The notes: generated from the sequence alone by a model not told the origin. A stretch of DNA of 64,000 bases from Oceanisphaera litoralis (GCF_016907015.1 NZ_JAFBBE010000002.1:124001-188000), one strand, 5' to 3'. Positions 27,294 through 35,911 are shown, numbered from the stretch's first letter. Made by a program: numbers and translations.

Positions 27294-28232
27294 ATGAGCG
27301 AAGACACGGGCGCGACCCGCCTCAATAAATTCATCAGCGAAACCGGCATCTGCTCCCGGCGCGAAGCCGACCGGCTGATCGAGCAGGGCCGGGTCACCGT
27401 CAATGGCGACGTGGCCGGCATGGGCGTCAAGGTCACCGACGCCGACAAGGTGACGGTCAACGGCAAGCCGTTGCGGGCCAAGCCGAAGGCGGTGTATCTG
27501 GTCTACAACAAGCCGATTGGCATCACCTGCACCACCGACAGGGCGATTCCGGAAAACATCGTCGATGCGGTCAACTACAAGGCGCGGATCTTTCCCATCG
27601 GTCGGCTCGACAAACCCTCCTGCGGCCTGATCCTGCTGACCAACGACGGCGATATCGTCAACAAGATACTGCGCGCCGGCAACGCCCACGAAAAAGAATA
27701 TATCGTCTCGATGGACAAGCCGATTACCGACGACTTTGTCGCCCGCATGAGCGCCGGTGTGCCGATTCTCGATACCGTGACCAAGCCCTGCAAGGTCAGA
27801 AAGGTCGGCCCCAAGACCATCAACATCATACTGACCCAGGGCCTGAACCGGCAGATCCGCCGCATGGCCGAATATCTGGGCTTCAGCGTCACCAGCCTGC
27901 GCCGGGTGCGGATCATGAATATCGAGCTGGGCGGGCTGAAATCCGGCCAGTGGCGCGAAGTCAGCTCCCGGGAGCTGGCGCTGATCAACGCCATGATCGG
28001 CGATTCAAGCAAAACCGAAGAAGCCTCCATCCTCGAGCAGCCCAGGGCCGCCCGCCAGGGCCCGCGCATCAAGGACAAACCGGCCACGGCGAGCCGAAGC
28101 AAACCGGCGGCCAGCCGCGAACGAGACCGTCGTGCCGCGCCGTCCGGTGCGGGTCGGCCCGACTCGCGTTCCAGCTCCCGGCCCAGTGCTCGACCCGGCG
28201 CCCGCACCGGCGGCAAAAAGCCCGGGCGCTAA
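27294..28232 (+). CDS. rluF: 23S rRNA pseudouridine synthase RluF
   Basis: 312 residues. RsuA-family enzyme that makes pseudouridine in 23S rRNA (position 2604 in E. coli). An S4 domain (RLNKFISETGICSRREADRLI) precedes the catalytic domain with the Asp in FPIGRLDKPSCGLILLTND and the motif GLNRQIRRMAEYLGF. The C-terminal ~75 residues are a basic, Arg/Ser/Pro-rich disordered tail, as in E. coli RluF. It stands alone after the SulP pair. Confidence 0.93.
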   Translation: MSEDTGATRLNKFISETGICSRREADRLIEQGRVTVNGDVAGMGVKVTDADKVTVNGKPLRAKPKAVYLVYNKPIGITCTTDRAIPENIVDAVNYKARIFPIGRLDKPSCGLILLTNDGDIVNKILRAGNAHEKEYIVSMDKPITDDFVARMSAGVPILDTVTKPCKVRKVGPKTINIILTQGLNRQIRRMAEYLGFSVTSLRRVRIMNIELGGLKSGQWREVSSRELALINAMIGDSSKTEEASILEQPRAARQGPRIKDKPATASRSKPAASRERDRRAAPSGAGRPDSRSSSRPSARPGARTGGKKPGR

Positions 28233-28261
28233 AATCTGAAAGGTGCGGTAAGGGTTCTTTC

Positions 28262-28330
28262 GTAGGGTCGAATTCATTCGACCTGTGGTGTTCCTCGTAA
28301 GCTGGGCTGGTCCAATAAATTGGACCCTAC
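28262..28330. repeat. GTAGGGTC-ended repeat, rluF-ydiJ gap
   Basis: 69 bp from GTAGGGTCGAATTCATTCGACC to GGTCCAATAAATTGGACCCTAC: two internal palindromes and inverted outer ends GTAGGGTC/GACCCTAC. Just after it, CTGCGGGG is repeated three times (28341-28366). The rest of the gap holds the ydiJ upstream region. Confidence 0.8.
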
Positions 28331-28469
28331 CTCGCCTTGGCTGCGGGGCTGCGGGGCTGCGGGGCTGAAGGTATAACGGCGAGACGGGGTGTACTAGTGA
28401 GCCGTTACGCCTGAGTGTATACTGGCCGCCACTCCGGGCGTATTTAACGAATGACAGGGAACAGGCCGT

Positions 28470-31400
28470 ATGATCCCAAGGATAGATCTGCAGCAGCAGA
28501 TAACCCCTACCTATTTTGCTTTTCTCGACGCACTGGCCGAGAGCGGCTTTCGTGGCGATATTGAACGCAGCTATGGCAGCCGGCTGGCCGTAGCCACCGA
28601 CAACAGCGTCTATCAGAGCCTGCCCCAGGCGGTGGTGTTTCCCCGCTCTACCCAGGATCTGGTGGTGATGCTGGGGCTGGCCGCCAAAACCGCCTATCAG
28701 GACATCAAGTTTGCGCCCCGGGGCGGCGGCACCGGTACCAACGGCCAGTCGCTGAACGACAACATAGTGGTGGACTTGTCCCGGCACATGCACCAGTTGC
28801 TCGATATCGATGCGGAAGGGCGTCGGGTGCGGGTGCAGAGCGGCATGGTCAAGGACAGACTCAATCAGCTGGTGGCACCGCACAACCTCTTCTTCTCTCC
28901 GGATCTGTCGACCAGCAACCGGGCGACCCTGGGCGGCATGATCAACACCGATGCCTCGGGTCAGGGCTCCCTGGTCTACGGCAAAACCTCGGATCATGTG
29001 CTGGGCGTTACCGCCGTACTGGTGGACGGCACCATCATCGAAACCGGCCCCGTTTCCGGTGAGGCGCTGGACAAGAAGCTGGAAGAAGACAGCCGGGAAG
29101 CGGAGCTGTATCGCTGCGTCTATCACAGCGTGACCGACAACGCCGGCGAAATAGAACGGCGTTTTCCCAGGCTGAACCGCTTTCTTACCGGTTACGATCT
29201 CAGGCACGTCTATGACAAGGCCTCTCACACCCTGGACTTGACCCGCATCCTGTGCGGCTCCGAAGGCTCGCTGGCCTTTATCGCCGAAGCCTGGCTCGAT
29301 CTCACCCCCATCCCGACTTACCGCACCCTGGTCAACGTCAAGTACGACAGCTTTCAGTCGGCATTGCGCAACGCGCCGCTGATGGTGGAGGCCAGGGCGC
29401 TGTCGGTGGAAACCCTGGACTCGAAGGTACTGGGGCTGGCGCGGGAAGACATCGTCTGGCATTCGGTGAGCGACCTGATTCGGGATGTGCCGGGCAAGGT
29501 GATGGACGGCCTCAACATGGTCGAATATGCCGATCAGGACGGTGACGCCCAGCGCGAGAAGGTTGAGGCGCTCTGCGCCCGGCTCGATGGCCTGATCGAA
29601 CGGGGCGAGGCGGGCATTATCGGCTATCAGGTGTGTGACGATCTGGCCTCGCTCAACCGCATCTATGGCATGCGCAAGAAGGCGGTAGGACTGCTGGGCA
29701 ACACCAAGGGCCGCAAGAAGCCCATCGCCTTCGTGGAAGACACGGCGGTGCCGCCCGAAAACCTGGCCGACTATATTGTCGAATTTCGCACCCTGCTGGA
29801 CGAGCAGGGTCTGCAATACGGCATGTTCGGCCACGTGGACGCGGGCGTGCTGCACGTACGCCCGGCGCTGGACATGACGGATCCCGAGCAGGAGGTGATG
29901 CTGCGCAAGATCTCCGACCGGGTGAACGCCTTGACCGCCAAATACGGCGGCCTCATGTGGGGCGAGCACGGCAAGGGCTATCGTTCCGAATACAGCCCCA
30001 CCTTCTTCGGTGAGATCCTGTTTACCGAGCTGCGGCGCATCAAGTCGGCCTTCGACCCCTTCAACCGGCTCAACCCCGGCAAGATCTGCACCCCGCTCGA
30101 CAGCCTGGATCAGCTGGTGTCGGTGGATGCCACCAAGCGCGGTTTCTATGACCGGCAAATTCCGGTCCATGTGCGCGACGGCTTTACCCAGCCGATGGAC
30201 TGCAACGGCAACGGCCTGTGTTTCGACTTCGATGTACGCTCCCCCATGTGTCCCTCGATGAAGCTGACCGCCGACCGCCGCCACTCGCCCAAGGGGCGGG
30301 CCGGCTTGGTGCGGGAATGGCTGCGCCAGCTGGCGGCCCAGGGCTTCGATCCCATGACCGAAGAGGCGGCGGTGATGAGCCGCGGTGCCAGCGTCAAGGG
30401 GTTGGTGGAGCGGGTGAAATTTACCTGGCAAAAAAGCCGGGGCGAATACGACTTCTCTCACGAAGTCAAAGAGGCGATGGACGGCTGCCTGGCCTGCAAG
30501 GCCTGCTCCAGCCAGTGTCCGATCAAGGTGGATGTGCCGACCTTCCGCGCCCGCTTTTTGCAACTGTATCATCAGCGCTACCAGCGTCCGCCCAAGGATT
30601 ACCTGGTGTCCTGGGTTGAGTCTTACACCCCCTGGATGGCCAGGGTGCCCAGACTGGTCAACCCGCTGATGAGCCACAAGTGGGTACAGAGCGGCGCCAA
30701 GTCGCTGCTGGGCATGGTGGACATGCCCTTAGTGAGCGATCCCAGCCTGAAGCATCTGCTGGCCACAAGCCCGGCGGCGCGCTTCGACATGGCCGAGCTG
30801 CAGGCATTGAGTGACGAGCAGAAGGCGAAAACCCTGCTGATAGTGCAGGATCCCTTCACCTCCTTCTACGACGCCAATGTGGTGTTCGATCTGGTGCAGT
30901 TGGCCACCGCGCTCGGCTTCAACCCGGTGCTGCTGCCGTTCAAACCCAACGGCAAGCCGGCCCATGTAAAGGGCTTTCTGCGTCGCTTCGCCGGCATGGC
31001 CGCCGACAGCGCCCAGTTCCTCAACCATCTGGCCCGGCTCGGCATTCCGCTGGTGGGGGTCGACCCCTCGCTGGTGCTCTGTTACCGGGACGAATACACC
31101 AAGGTGCTGGGTCCGGCCCGGGGCGAGTTCGAGGTGCTGCTGCCGCAGGAGTGGCTGTTGCAGCAACTGGAACGGCTGCCGGCCAGCACGCCGGATGGCG
31201 AGCCCTGGTATCTGTTTGCCCATTGCACCGAAAAGACCGCCCTGCCGGCCACCCATCAGGACTGGAGCCGCATTTTTGCCCATCTGGGCGCCAGGCTGGA
31301 ACCGGTATCCGTGGGCTGTTGCGGCATGGCCGGCACCTATGGCCACGAGCGGGAGCACGTAGAAGGCTCCAGACAGCTGTATGGCATGAGCTGGGCCGAG

Positions 31401-31526
31401 CCGATGAACAAGTTGCCGCGGGAACGGTGCCTGGCCACCGGTTTTTCCTGCCGCAGCCAGGTCAAGCGCATCGAAGGGCAGAGCATCAAGCACCCGGTGC
31501 AGGCGCTGCTAAGCTTGTTGGCGTGA
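28470..31526 (+). CDS. ydiJ: FAD-linked D-2-hydroxyglutarate dehydrogenase-type oxidoreductase YdiJ
   Basis: 1018 residues, the YdiJ size. An FAD-binding PCMH-type domain (about 45-270; APRGGGTGTNGQSLNDNIVVD) and FAD-oxidase C-terminal domain are followed by a ferredoxin-like module with CLACKACSSQCPIKVDVP (about residue 672) and a C-terminal cysteine-rich CCG-type domain with VGCCGMAGTYGHE. YdiJ homologues oxidise D-2-hydroxyglutarate and feed electrons onward. In E. coli ydiI follows ydiJ; here a ydiI relic lies about 0.7 kb downstream. Confidence 0.93.
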   Translation: MIPRIDLQQQITPTYFAFLDALAESGFRGDIERSYGSRLAVATDNSVYQSLPQAVVFPRSTQDLVVMLGLAAKTAYQDIKFAPRGGGTGTNGQSLNDNIVVDLSRHMHQLLDIDAEGRRVRVQSGMVKDRLNQLVAPHNLFFSPDLSTSNRATLGGMINTDASGQGSLVYGKTSDHVLGVTAVLVDGTIIETGPVSGEALDKKLEEDSREAELYRCVYHSVTDNAGEIERRFPRLNRFLTGYDLRHVYDKASHTLDLTRILCGSEGSLAFIAEAWLDLTPIPTYRTLVNVKYDSFQSALRNAPLMVEARALSVETLDSKVLGLAREDIVWHSVSDLIRDVPGKVMDGLNMVEYADQDGDAQREKVEALCARLDGLIERGEAGIIGYQVCDDLASLNRIYGMRKKAVGLLGNTKGRKKPIAFVEDTAVPPENLADYIVEFRTLLDEQGLQYGMFGHVDAGVLHVRPALDMTDPEQEVMLRKISDRVNALTAKYGGLMWGEHGKGYRSEYSPTFFGEILFTELRRIKSAFDPFNRLNPGKICTPLDSLDQLVSVDATKRGFYDRQIPVHVRDGFTQPMDCNGNGLCFDFDVRSPMCPSMKLTADRRHSPKGRAGLVREWLRQLAAQGFDPMTEEAAVMSRGASVKGLVERVKFTWQKSRGEYDFSHEVKEAMDGCLACKACSSQCPIKVDVPTFRARFLQLYHQRYQRPPKDYLVSWVESYTPWMARVPRLVNPLMSHKWVQSGAKSLLGMVDMPLVSDPSLKHLLATSPAARFDMAELQALSDEQKAKTLLIVQDPFTSFYDANVVFDLVQLATALGFNPVLLPFKPNGKPAHVKGFLRRFAGMAADSAQFLNHLARLGIPLVGVDPSLVLCYRDEYTKVLGPARGEFEVLLPQEWLLQQLERLPASTPDGEPWYLFAHCTEKTALPATHQDWSRIFAHLGARLEPVSVGCCGMAGTYGHEREHVEGSRQLYGMSWAEPMNKLPRERCLATGFSCRSQVKRIEGQSIKHPVQALLSLLA

Positions 31527-31533
31527 ATCAGCC

Positions 31534-31603
31534 GTAGGGTCGATTTCAATCGACCAATTGTCATAGCGGTCGAATACTCTTACCTAAAATAAGTCGACCC
31601 TAC
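31534..31603. repeat. GTAGGGTC-ended repeat, ydiJ-glsB gap
   Basis: 70 bp from GTAGGGTCGATTTCAATCGACC to GTCGACCCTAC, the same inverted ends and left palindrome as at 28262. Confidence 0.75.
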
Positions 31604-31635
31604 GGTCATAGGACACAAAATAATAAGGAGACATC

Positions 31636-31884
31636 ATGGGTCTGATACTGGGTTTGATTATCGGTGGTCTGGCGGGCTGGATCGCCGGTAACCTGATGAA
31701 GGGGCGGGGCTTCGGCCTGCTGGGCAATATTCTGGTCGGCCTGGTGGGCGGCTTTCTCGGCGGGCTGGTGTTCCGGCTGCTGGGGCTGGCGGCCACCGGC
31801 ATGATCGGCTCATTGATCATGTCGGTACTCGGCGCCGTGCTCTTGATCTTTATTGTGGGAAAAATCAGACAAAGAAAGCTATAA
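31636..31884 (+). CDS. GlsB/YeaQ/YmgE family small membrane protein
   Basis: 82 residues with three hydrophobic segments and many glycines (MGLILGLIIGGLAGWIAG, GNILVGLVGGFLGG, then a third segment), the transglycosylase-associated/GlsB pattern. Such proteins are linked to general stress responses; no biochemical role is settled. AAGGAG lies 6-7 bases before ATG. Its last codons and stop are inside a heptamer array. Confidence 0.9.
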   Translation: MGLILGLIIGGLAGWIAGNLMKGRGFGLLGNILVGLVGGFLGGLVFRLLGLAATGMIGSLIMSVLGAVLLIFIVGKIRQRKL

Positions 31885-31953
31885 GCTATAAGCGGGAAGC
31901 AACACAATCCGGCGTGCAGGCACTGCGTTACGTCTGTTGCTTCCCGCTTTTGG
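31876..31953. terminator. Heptamer array forming a long hairpin after glsB
   Basis: Units AAGCTAT, AAGCTAT, AAGCGGG, AAGCAAC run through the glsB stop. The last part AAGCGGGAAGCAAC (31890-31903) is exactly complementary to GTTGCTTCCCGCTT (31936-31949), followed by TTGG, so a 14-bp stem with a 32-nt loop can form. Confidence 0.65.
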
Positions 31954-32036
31954 CTGTTGCTCAGTTTCAATTAATGCTGGACAAATCACCCCAATTAGCA
32001 GAGAATGCGCCCTCAGCCCAGTTGGGCATGACCTTT

Positions 32037-32052
32037 TGTGATGTGGGTCACG
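32037..32052. promoter_or_regulatory. Candidate CRP-type site
   Basis: TGTGA-N6-TCACG, within TTTTGTGATGTGGGTCACGA, close to the consensus TGTGA-N6-TCACA. It lies upstream of the ydiI relic and about 450 bases before deaD. Which gene it would serve is unclear. The bases between 31954 and 32160 hold nothing else I recognise. Confidence 0.4.
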
Positions 32053-32159
32053 ATATTCAGCCGTAATATGTTGCTTGAACATCGTAATAACCCGCCTATT
32101 CGGCATGCTACGTGGCGATTCATCAGATGCATTCGCCAAGACCCTGGGTTTTAGTAGCT

Positions 32160-32376
32160 GCCAAAATATGTGCGTTGAAGCGGGTTATATTGCGTTTTTT
32201 AGGAACATAACGCATCACGTCCGCGCCAAACGACGCGACCCTATCGGGTTGCCCGTCCCCTCCATTTGGGCGCGACGACACAAGTCTGGCAGATCGACAT
32301 CCATGATGAGAAAGACGGACTGGTTTTTACCGGGAAGTCAACCATGGCGGTGTTGAGACAAAAATGGCCAGATTAG
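32160..32376 (+). pseudogene. Relic of ydiI (hotdog-fold acyl-CoA thioesterase)
   Basis: The frame 32203-32376 ends ARPLHLGATTQVWQIDIHDE, then KDGLVFTGKSTMAVLRQKWPD and TAG. This tracks the C-terminus of E. coli YdiI (KPLHLGSRHQVWQIEIFDEK...). Just upstream another frame reads CVEAGYIAFFRNITHHVRA, like the preceding EINANHVRSA segment, so a frameshift separates them. The N-terminal half with the catalytic residue is not visible. ydiI sits next to ydiJ in E. coli, which supports decay in place. Confidence 0.72.
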
Positions 32377-32499
32377 CCTTGTGAATCTTAGTGTTAAACA
32401 CACTCTGTAAAGGGAAGCCCTCACCCATGGTGAGCATGGGCTGTCCCTGGCCTTTTACTGTATCAGTCCGCCGACATTCTATTAATTCGGAACTGTTAA

Positions 32500-34269
32500 A
32501 TGACAAATACTTCTGTTGTACCTGCTACCGACGCCCCTGCTTTCACCGAGCTGGGTCTGGCCCCTGAAGTCTTGAAAGCACTGACCGACGCCGGTTATGT
32601 GACGCCTTCTGCCATTCAGGCTGCCGCCATTCCTACTCTGTTGAGCGGTCAGGACGTATTGGGTCTGGCCCAAACCGGTACCGGTAAAACAGCGGCATTC
32701 GCACTGCCGTTGCTGAGCACCATCACCGGTGGCAATGCTACCCCGCAGGTACTGGTACTGGCGCCGACTCGTGAACTGGCCATCCAGGTTGCCGAGTCTT
32801 TCGAAGGCTACGCCAAGTACCGCAAAGATATCCGTATCCTGTCCATCTACGGTGGCCAGGCGTATGACTCGCAAATTCGCGCCCTGAAGCGCGGCGTCGA
32901 CATAGTAGTAGGTACTCCGGGCCGGGTAATGGACCACATGCGTCGTGGCACCCTGAAGCTGGACAACCTGAAAGCACTGGTACTGGACGAAGCGGATGAA
33001 ATGCTGCGCATGGGCTTTATCGACGACGTCGAGTGGATTCTGGAGCAAACTCCGGCCACCCGTCAGATTGCCCTGTTCTCGGCCACCATGCCGCCGGCCA
33101 TTCAGCGTGTTGCACAAAAATACCTGAAAAACCCGAAAGAAGTACGGATCGAAAACAAGACCCGTACCAACTCCAGCATTCGTCAGCGTTACTGGTTTGT
33201 GCGTGGCATGAACAAGCACGAAGGCCTGTGCCGTCTGGTCGAGACCGAAAACATGGATGCCATGCTGGTATTCGTGCGCACTCGTAAAGACGCCGAAGAT
33301 CTGGCGGACATGATGAGTCGCGAAGGTCACGCCTGTGAAGCACTGCACGGTGATATTCCGCAGAAACTGCGTGAGAAAGTGATTGAGCGTCTGAAAAACG
33401 GCCGTTTGAACATTCTGGTGGCCACCGACGTGGTTGCCCGTGGTCTGGACGTCGAGCGTATCAGCCATGTGGTCAACTTCGACATGCCGCACGACAACGA
33501 GTCTTACGTACACCGTATCGGTCGTACCGGTCGTGCCGGTCGTGAAGGTGACGCCATCCTGTTTGTCACCGGTCGTGAAAAGCGCGGTCTGTACAACCTG
33601 GAGCGCCACACTCGCCAGCCGATCGAAGAAATGCAGATGCCGTCTGCCGACGAAATCAACAAGATCCGTGCCGAGCGCTTCAAGACTCGTCTGCGTGTCA
33701 GCGTTGAAGCCGATGAAAAATCACTGGCTCCTTTCGTCGAAATGATCGAGTCGCTGCAGGCCGATGGTATGGACAGCGCCCAGCTGGCTGCCGGTCTGGC
33801 CCGTCTGCTGCAAGGTGACCGTCCCTTGTTCATGGAAGACCGTCCACAGGCCGCCCGTCGTCCCGACGTGCGTGAAAACCGTGAACGTGGCGAGCGCACC
33901 GAGCGTCCGCGTACTCCCCGTGGCGGCCGTGACGATGTCTCCGGCGTCGTGATGGAAACCTTCCGCGTAGACGTGGGTCGGGTACACGGCGTCAAGCCGG
34001 GCCACCTGGTCGGTGCCATCGCCAACGAGGCGGATCTGGAATCCCGTTTCATCGGCCAGATCCAGATTCACGACGACTTCTCGACCGTGGATCTGCCGGA
34101 AGGCATGACCGCCGACGTGCAGAAAGTGCTGCAGAACGTGCGTGTTTGTCAGCGTCCGCTGAACCTGGCCAAGTACGAGGGTGGCCCGCTGCCCCGTCGC
34201 AGCTTCCGTCCCAACGACGACCGCAAGCCGCGTTCACCGCGTCGTAACGACAAGCGCCTGAACGGTTAA
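32500..34269 (+). CDS. deaD: ATP-dependent RNA helicase DeaD (CsdA)
   Basis: 589 residues. DEAD-box helicase of ribosome assembly and mRNA decay, often cold-induced. The Q motif with FTELGL, Walker A AQTGTGKT, PTRELA, the DEAD box (LDEADEML), SAT, and HRIGRTGRAGR are present in the core (about 1-370). A dimerisation region follows, then a DbpA-type RNA-binding domain (about 490-560; RVDVGRVHGVKPGHLVGAI) and a basic RG/RS-rich tail. The ATG lacks a strong Shine-Dalgarno. The 5' region (32377-32499) has a hairpin near 32414-32442. Confidence 0.95.
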   Translation: MTNTSVVPATDAPAFTELGLAPEVLKALTDAGYVTPSAIQAAAIPTLLSGQDVLGLAQTGTGKTAAFALPLLSTITGGNATPQVLVLAPTRELAIQVAESFEGYAKYRKDIRILSIYGGQAYDSQIRALKRGVDIVVGTPGRVMDHMRRGTLKLDNLKALVLDEADEMLRMGFIDDVEWILEQTPATRQIALFSATMPPAIQRVAQKYLKNPKEVRIENKTRTNSSIRQRYWFVRGMNKHEGLCRLVETENMDAMLVFVRTRKDAEDLADMMSREGHACEALHGDIPQKLREKVIERLKNGRLNILVATDVVARGLDVERISHVVNFDMPHDNESYVHRIGRTGRAGREGDAILFVTGREKRGLYNLERHTRQPIEEMQMPSADEINKIRAERFKTRLRVSVEADEKSLAPFVEMIESLQADGMDSAQLAAGLARLLQGDRPLFMEDRPQAARRPDVRENRERGERTERPRTPRGGRDDVSGVVMETFRVDVGRVHGVKPGHLVGAIANEADLESRFIGQIQIHDDFSTVDLPEGMTADVQKVLQNVRVCQRPLNLAKYEGGPLPRRSFRPNDDRKPRSPRRNDKRLNG

Positions 34270-34290
34270 TCTCCGCTTCACACCGCGATT

Positions 34291-34330
34291 AAAAGGCCTG
34301 CCGGGTAACCGGCAGGCCTTTTTGCTTTTG
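34291..34330 (+). terminator. deaD terminator
   Basis: AAAAGGCCTGCCGG-GTAA-CCGGCAGGCCTTTTTGCTTTT, a 12-14-bp stem with T-run, 22 bases after the stop. Confidence 0.9.
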
Positions 34331-34365
34331 CATCTCTGGAGCGGCGCCTATGGGCGCCGTGTTCC

Positions 34366-34436
34366 GTAGGGCCGAATTCATTCGGCCAATGGTGTGGCAC
34401 ACCCTGGCTGGGTCGGTCCATTGAAATGGACCCTAC
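34366..34436. repeat. GTAGGG-ended repeat, deaD-suhB gap
   Basis: 71 bp from GTAGGGCCGAATTCATTCGGCC to GGTCCATTGAAATGGACCCTAC. The left palindrome has compensating C/G changes (GGCC...GGCC) relative to the other copies, which keeps the pairing. Confidence 0.78.
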
Positions 34437-34454
34437 GGGCTGAGCTGTGTTTTT

Positions 34455-34587
34455 GTAGCTGCCGCTTTAGCTGGCAGGCCCTGCGAAGCAGGGCAATACC
34501 CAACACGCCGAACCTGCAGGTCATGCGTCGAGCCTGAATGTTCCGATTTGCATGCAGGTTCGCGCCAGCTGAAGCGGCGCCTACGGG
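34455..34587. repeat. GTAGC-GCTTTAGCTGGC repeat
   Basis: Starts GTAGCTGCCGCTTTAGCTGGC and ends GCCAGCTGAAGCGGCGCCTACGG, so the ends pair imperfectly over about 20 bases. A second full copy is at 53045-53158 and shorter ones at 46670-46706, 47811-47882 and 50727-50755. Confidence 0.7.
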
Positions 34588-34614
34588 CCAACTTTCGTAG
34601 ATACGAAAGGCGCT

Positions 34615-34708
34615 TTTGTCGTCATCCTGACGAAAGTCAGGATCTCGTGTTGTCTGCGGGGGCTGGAGTCGCCAGCTAGAAGATACCGGGGCAAGCCCGG
34701 CATGACGA
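34615..34708. repeat. REP-like double palindrome, deaD-suhB gap
   Basis: GTCATCCTGACGAAAGTCAGGATCT and ATACCGGGGCAAGCCCGGCATGAC separated by about 40 bases. Confidence 0.75.
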
Positions 34709-34754
34709 ATCCCTAATCCCTAATCCCTAATCCCTCATTCCCAGTCCCCAATCC
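34708..34754. repeat. Heptanucleotide array downstream of suhB
   Basis: Units CCCTAAT x3, then CCCTCAT, TCCCAGT, CCCCAAT. On the suhB strand these read ATTAGGG, so TAG recurs every 7 bases in all frames, past the suhB terminator. Confidence 0.88.
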
Positions 34755-34765
34755 AAACGCCGGAC

Positions 34766-34792
34766 ACAAAAAAGCCCCGCCGGGGCGGGGCT
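34766..34792 (-). terminator. suhB terminator
   Basis: On the minus strand AAGCCCCGCC-CC-GGCGGGGCTT followed by TTTT, 20 bases after the suhB stop. Confidence 0.85.
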
Positions 34793-34810
34793 TGATAGCG
34801 AGGGGCTAAC

Positions 34811-35614
34811 TCAGCTGGCCAGAGATTCCGGCAGATGCTCGCGAATGGTAGAGAGCATGGTTTTCAACACCTTGGGGTTGGCACAAACGATGTTGCCGTT
34901 ACGCTCGTAGTTATGGCCACCGACGAAGTCGGTCACAATGGCGCCGGCTTCACGGGCGATCAGGCTGCCTGCGGCAAAGTCCCAGGGCTTGAGGCCCAGT
35001 TCCCAGTAACCGTCAACGCGACCGGCGGCCACATAGACCAGATCCAGGCTGGCGGCGCCGGCACGACGGATATCGGAACACTGAACGAACATGTCCTTGA
35101 ACATGGCCAGGTAGGCGTCGGCCTGGTGCTTCTGCTTGAACGGGAAGCCGGTGGCCAGAATGGTGTTATTCAGATCCTTGGCCTTGCCGGTACGGATACG
35201 GTAACCGTTCAGCTGGGCGCCGGCACCGCGGCTGGCGGTGAAGAGTTCGTCACGAATGGGATCGTACACCACGGCCTGCTCGGTGCGGCCCTTGACGCGC
35301 AGCGCGATAGATACCGCGAAGTGGGGAATGCCTTTTACGAAGTTGGCGGTGCCATCAAGCGGGTCGACAATCCACTGGTAATCCGGATTGCTGCCGGTCA
35401 GCTCACCACATTCTTCGCCGATAATCGTATGCTCAGGATACGACTTGCGGATGGTATTGACGATGGCGTTTTCCGCGTCGAGATCGACATTGGTAACAAA
35501 ATCGTTCTGGCCTTTCTGGCGTGCTTCTACGTTATCCGGATTGGCAAAACCCTTGACGATAACTTGACCGGCGTTGCGCGCAGCGCGCACCGCAATATTC
35601 AGCATCGGATGCAT
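34811..35614 (-). CDS. suhB: Inositol monophosphatase family protein SuhB, Nus antitermination factor
   Basis: 267 residues. SuhB has inositol-1-monophosphatase activity and is also a structural part of the rRNA Nus antitermination complex. The start HPMLNIAVRAARNAGQVI, the metal-site motifs GEECGE and DPLDGTANFVKG, and the distal WDFAAGSLIAREAGA are intact. ATG at 35614. Its leader contains a -10 TATAAT and a boxA, which fits the autoregulation known in E. coli. Confidence 0.96.
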   Translation of the reverse strand: MHPMLNIAVRAARNAGQVIVKGFANPDNVEARQKGQNDFVTNVDLDAENAIVNTIRKSYPEHTIIGEECGELTGSNPDYQWIVDPLDGTANFVKGIPHFAVSIALRVKGRTEQAVVYDPIRDELFTASRGAGAQLNGYRIRTGKAKDLNNTILATGFPFKQKHQADAYLAMFKDMFVQCSDIRRAGAASLDLVYVAAGRVDGYWELGLKPWDFAAGSLIAREAGAIVTDFVGGHNYERNGNIVCANPKVLKTMLSTIREHLPESLAS

Positions 35615-35632
35615 ATGAGTGAACCCACTTGA

Positions 35633-35643
35633 TGTTAAAGAAC
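35633..35643 (-). promoter_or_regulatory. boxA in the suhB leader
   Basis: The minus strand reads GTTCTTTAACA, fitting the boxA consensus GYTCTTTRANA, 18 bases before the suhB ATG. In E. coli a boxA in the suhB 5' UTR lets NusB/E and SuhB repress suhB; the same circuit is inferred here. Confidence 0.7.
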
Positions 35644-35659
35644 GAAATTTGAGCGACGT

Positions 35660-35687
35660 ATTATACCCGTGAACCCGAACCAGGCAA
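35660..35687 (-). promoter_or_regulatory. Predicted suhB promoter
   Basis: Minus strand: TTGCCT, 16-bp spacer, perfect TATAAT (35660-35665), about 45 bases before the start codon and just upstream of the boxA. Confidence 0.5.
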
Positions 35688-35911
35688 GGACTAAATCTTC
35701 TTCAGCCGACCGGGCAGCGAAAATGCAGAGCCAATGGGAGCTGTATTTTTGGCACTGGAGGCCTGGCATCTGTCCAGTGCTGGCATCAAGGAGCCCAACG
35801 ACGGAGCAAGCAGCTGGAATATTATCTATCGTGATGATTTATGATTAGAAAAACTGGGTCTGGCCATTACAAAAGGTCGCTCTGCCCGCTATTGCCAGTT
35901 TATCCCTCCGT

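Noticed and set aside
31879-32139. 86-codon minus-strand frame overlapping glsB
   Set aside because: No recognisable family, overlaps the glsB terminator hairpin and the CRP-like site, and lacks a convincing ribosome binding site.
32075-32356. Intact 93-residue gene upstream of deaD
   Set aside because: Part of this frame matches a thioesterase only after a frameshift into another frame. It fits a decayed ydiI better than a new gene.
34708-34754. Telomere-like CCCTAAT repeats suggesting contamination or a replicon end
   Set aside because: The array is short, changes to CCCTCAT and CCCCAAT, and belongs to the general set of 7-bp arrays near gene ends in this window. Flanking genes are ordinary chromosomal genes.
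35690-35911. Possible gene remnant between suhB and emrD
   Set aside because: A 41-codon frame from the ATG near 35722 has no similarity I recognise. The region more likely holds divergent promoters.
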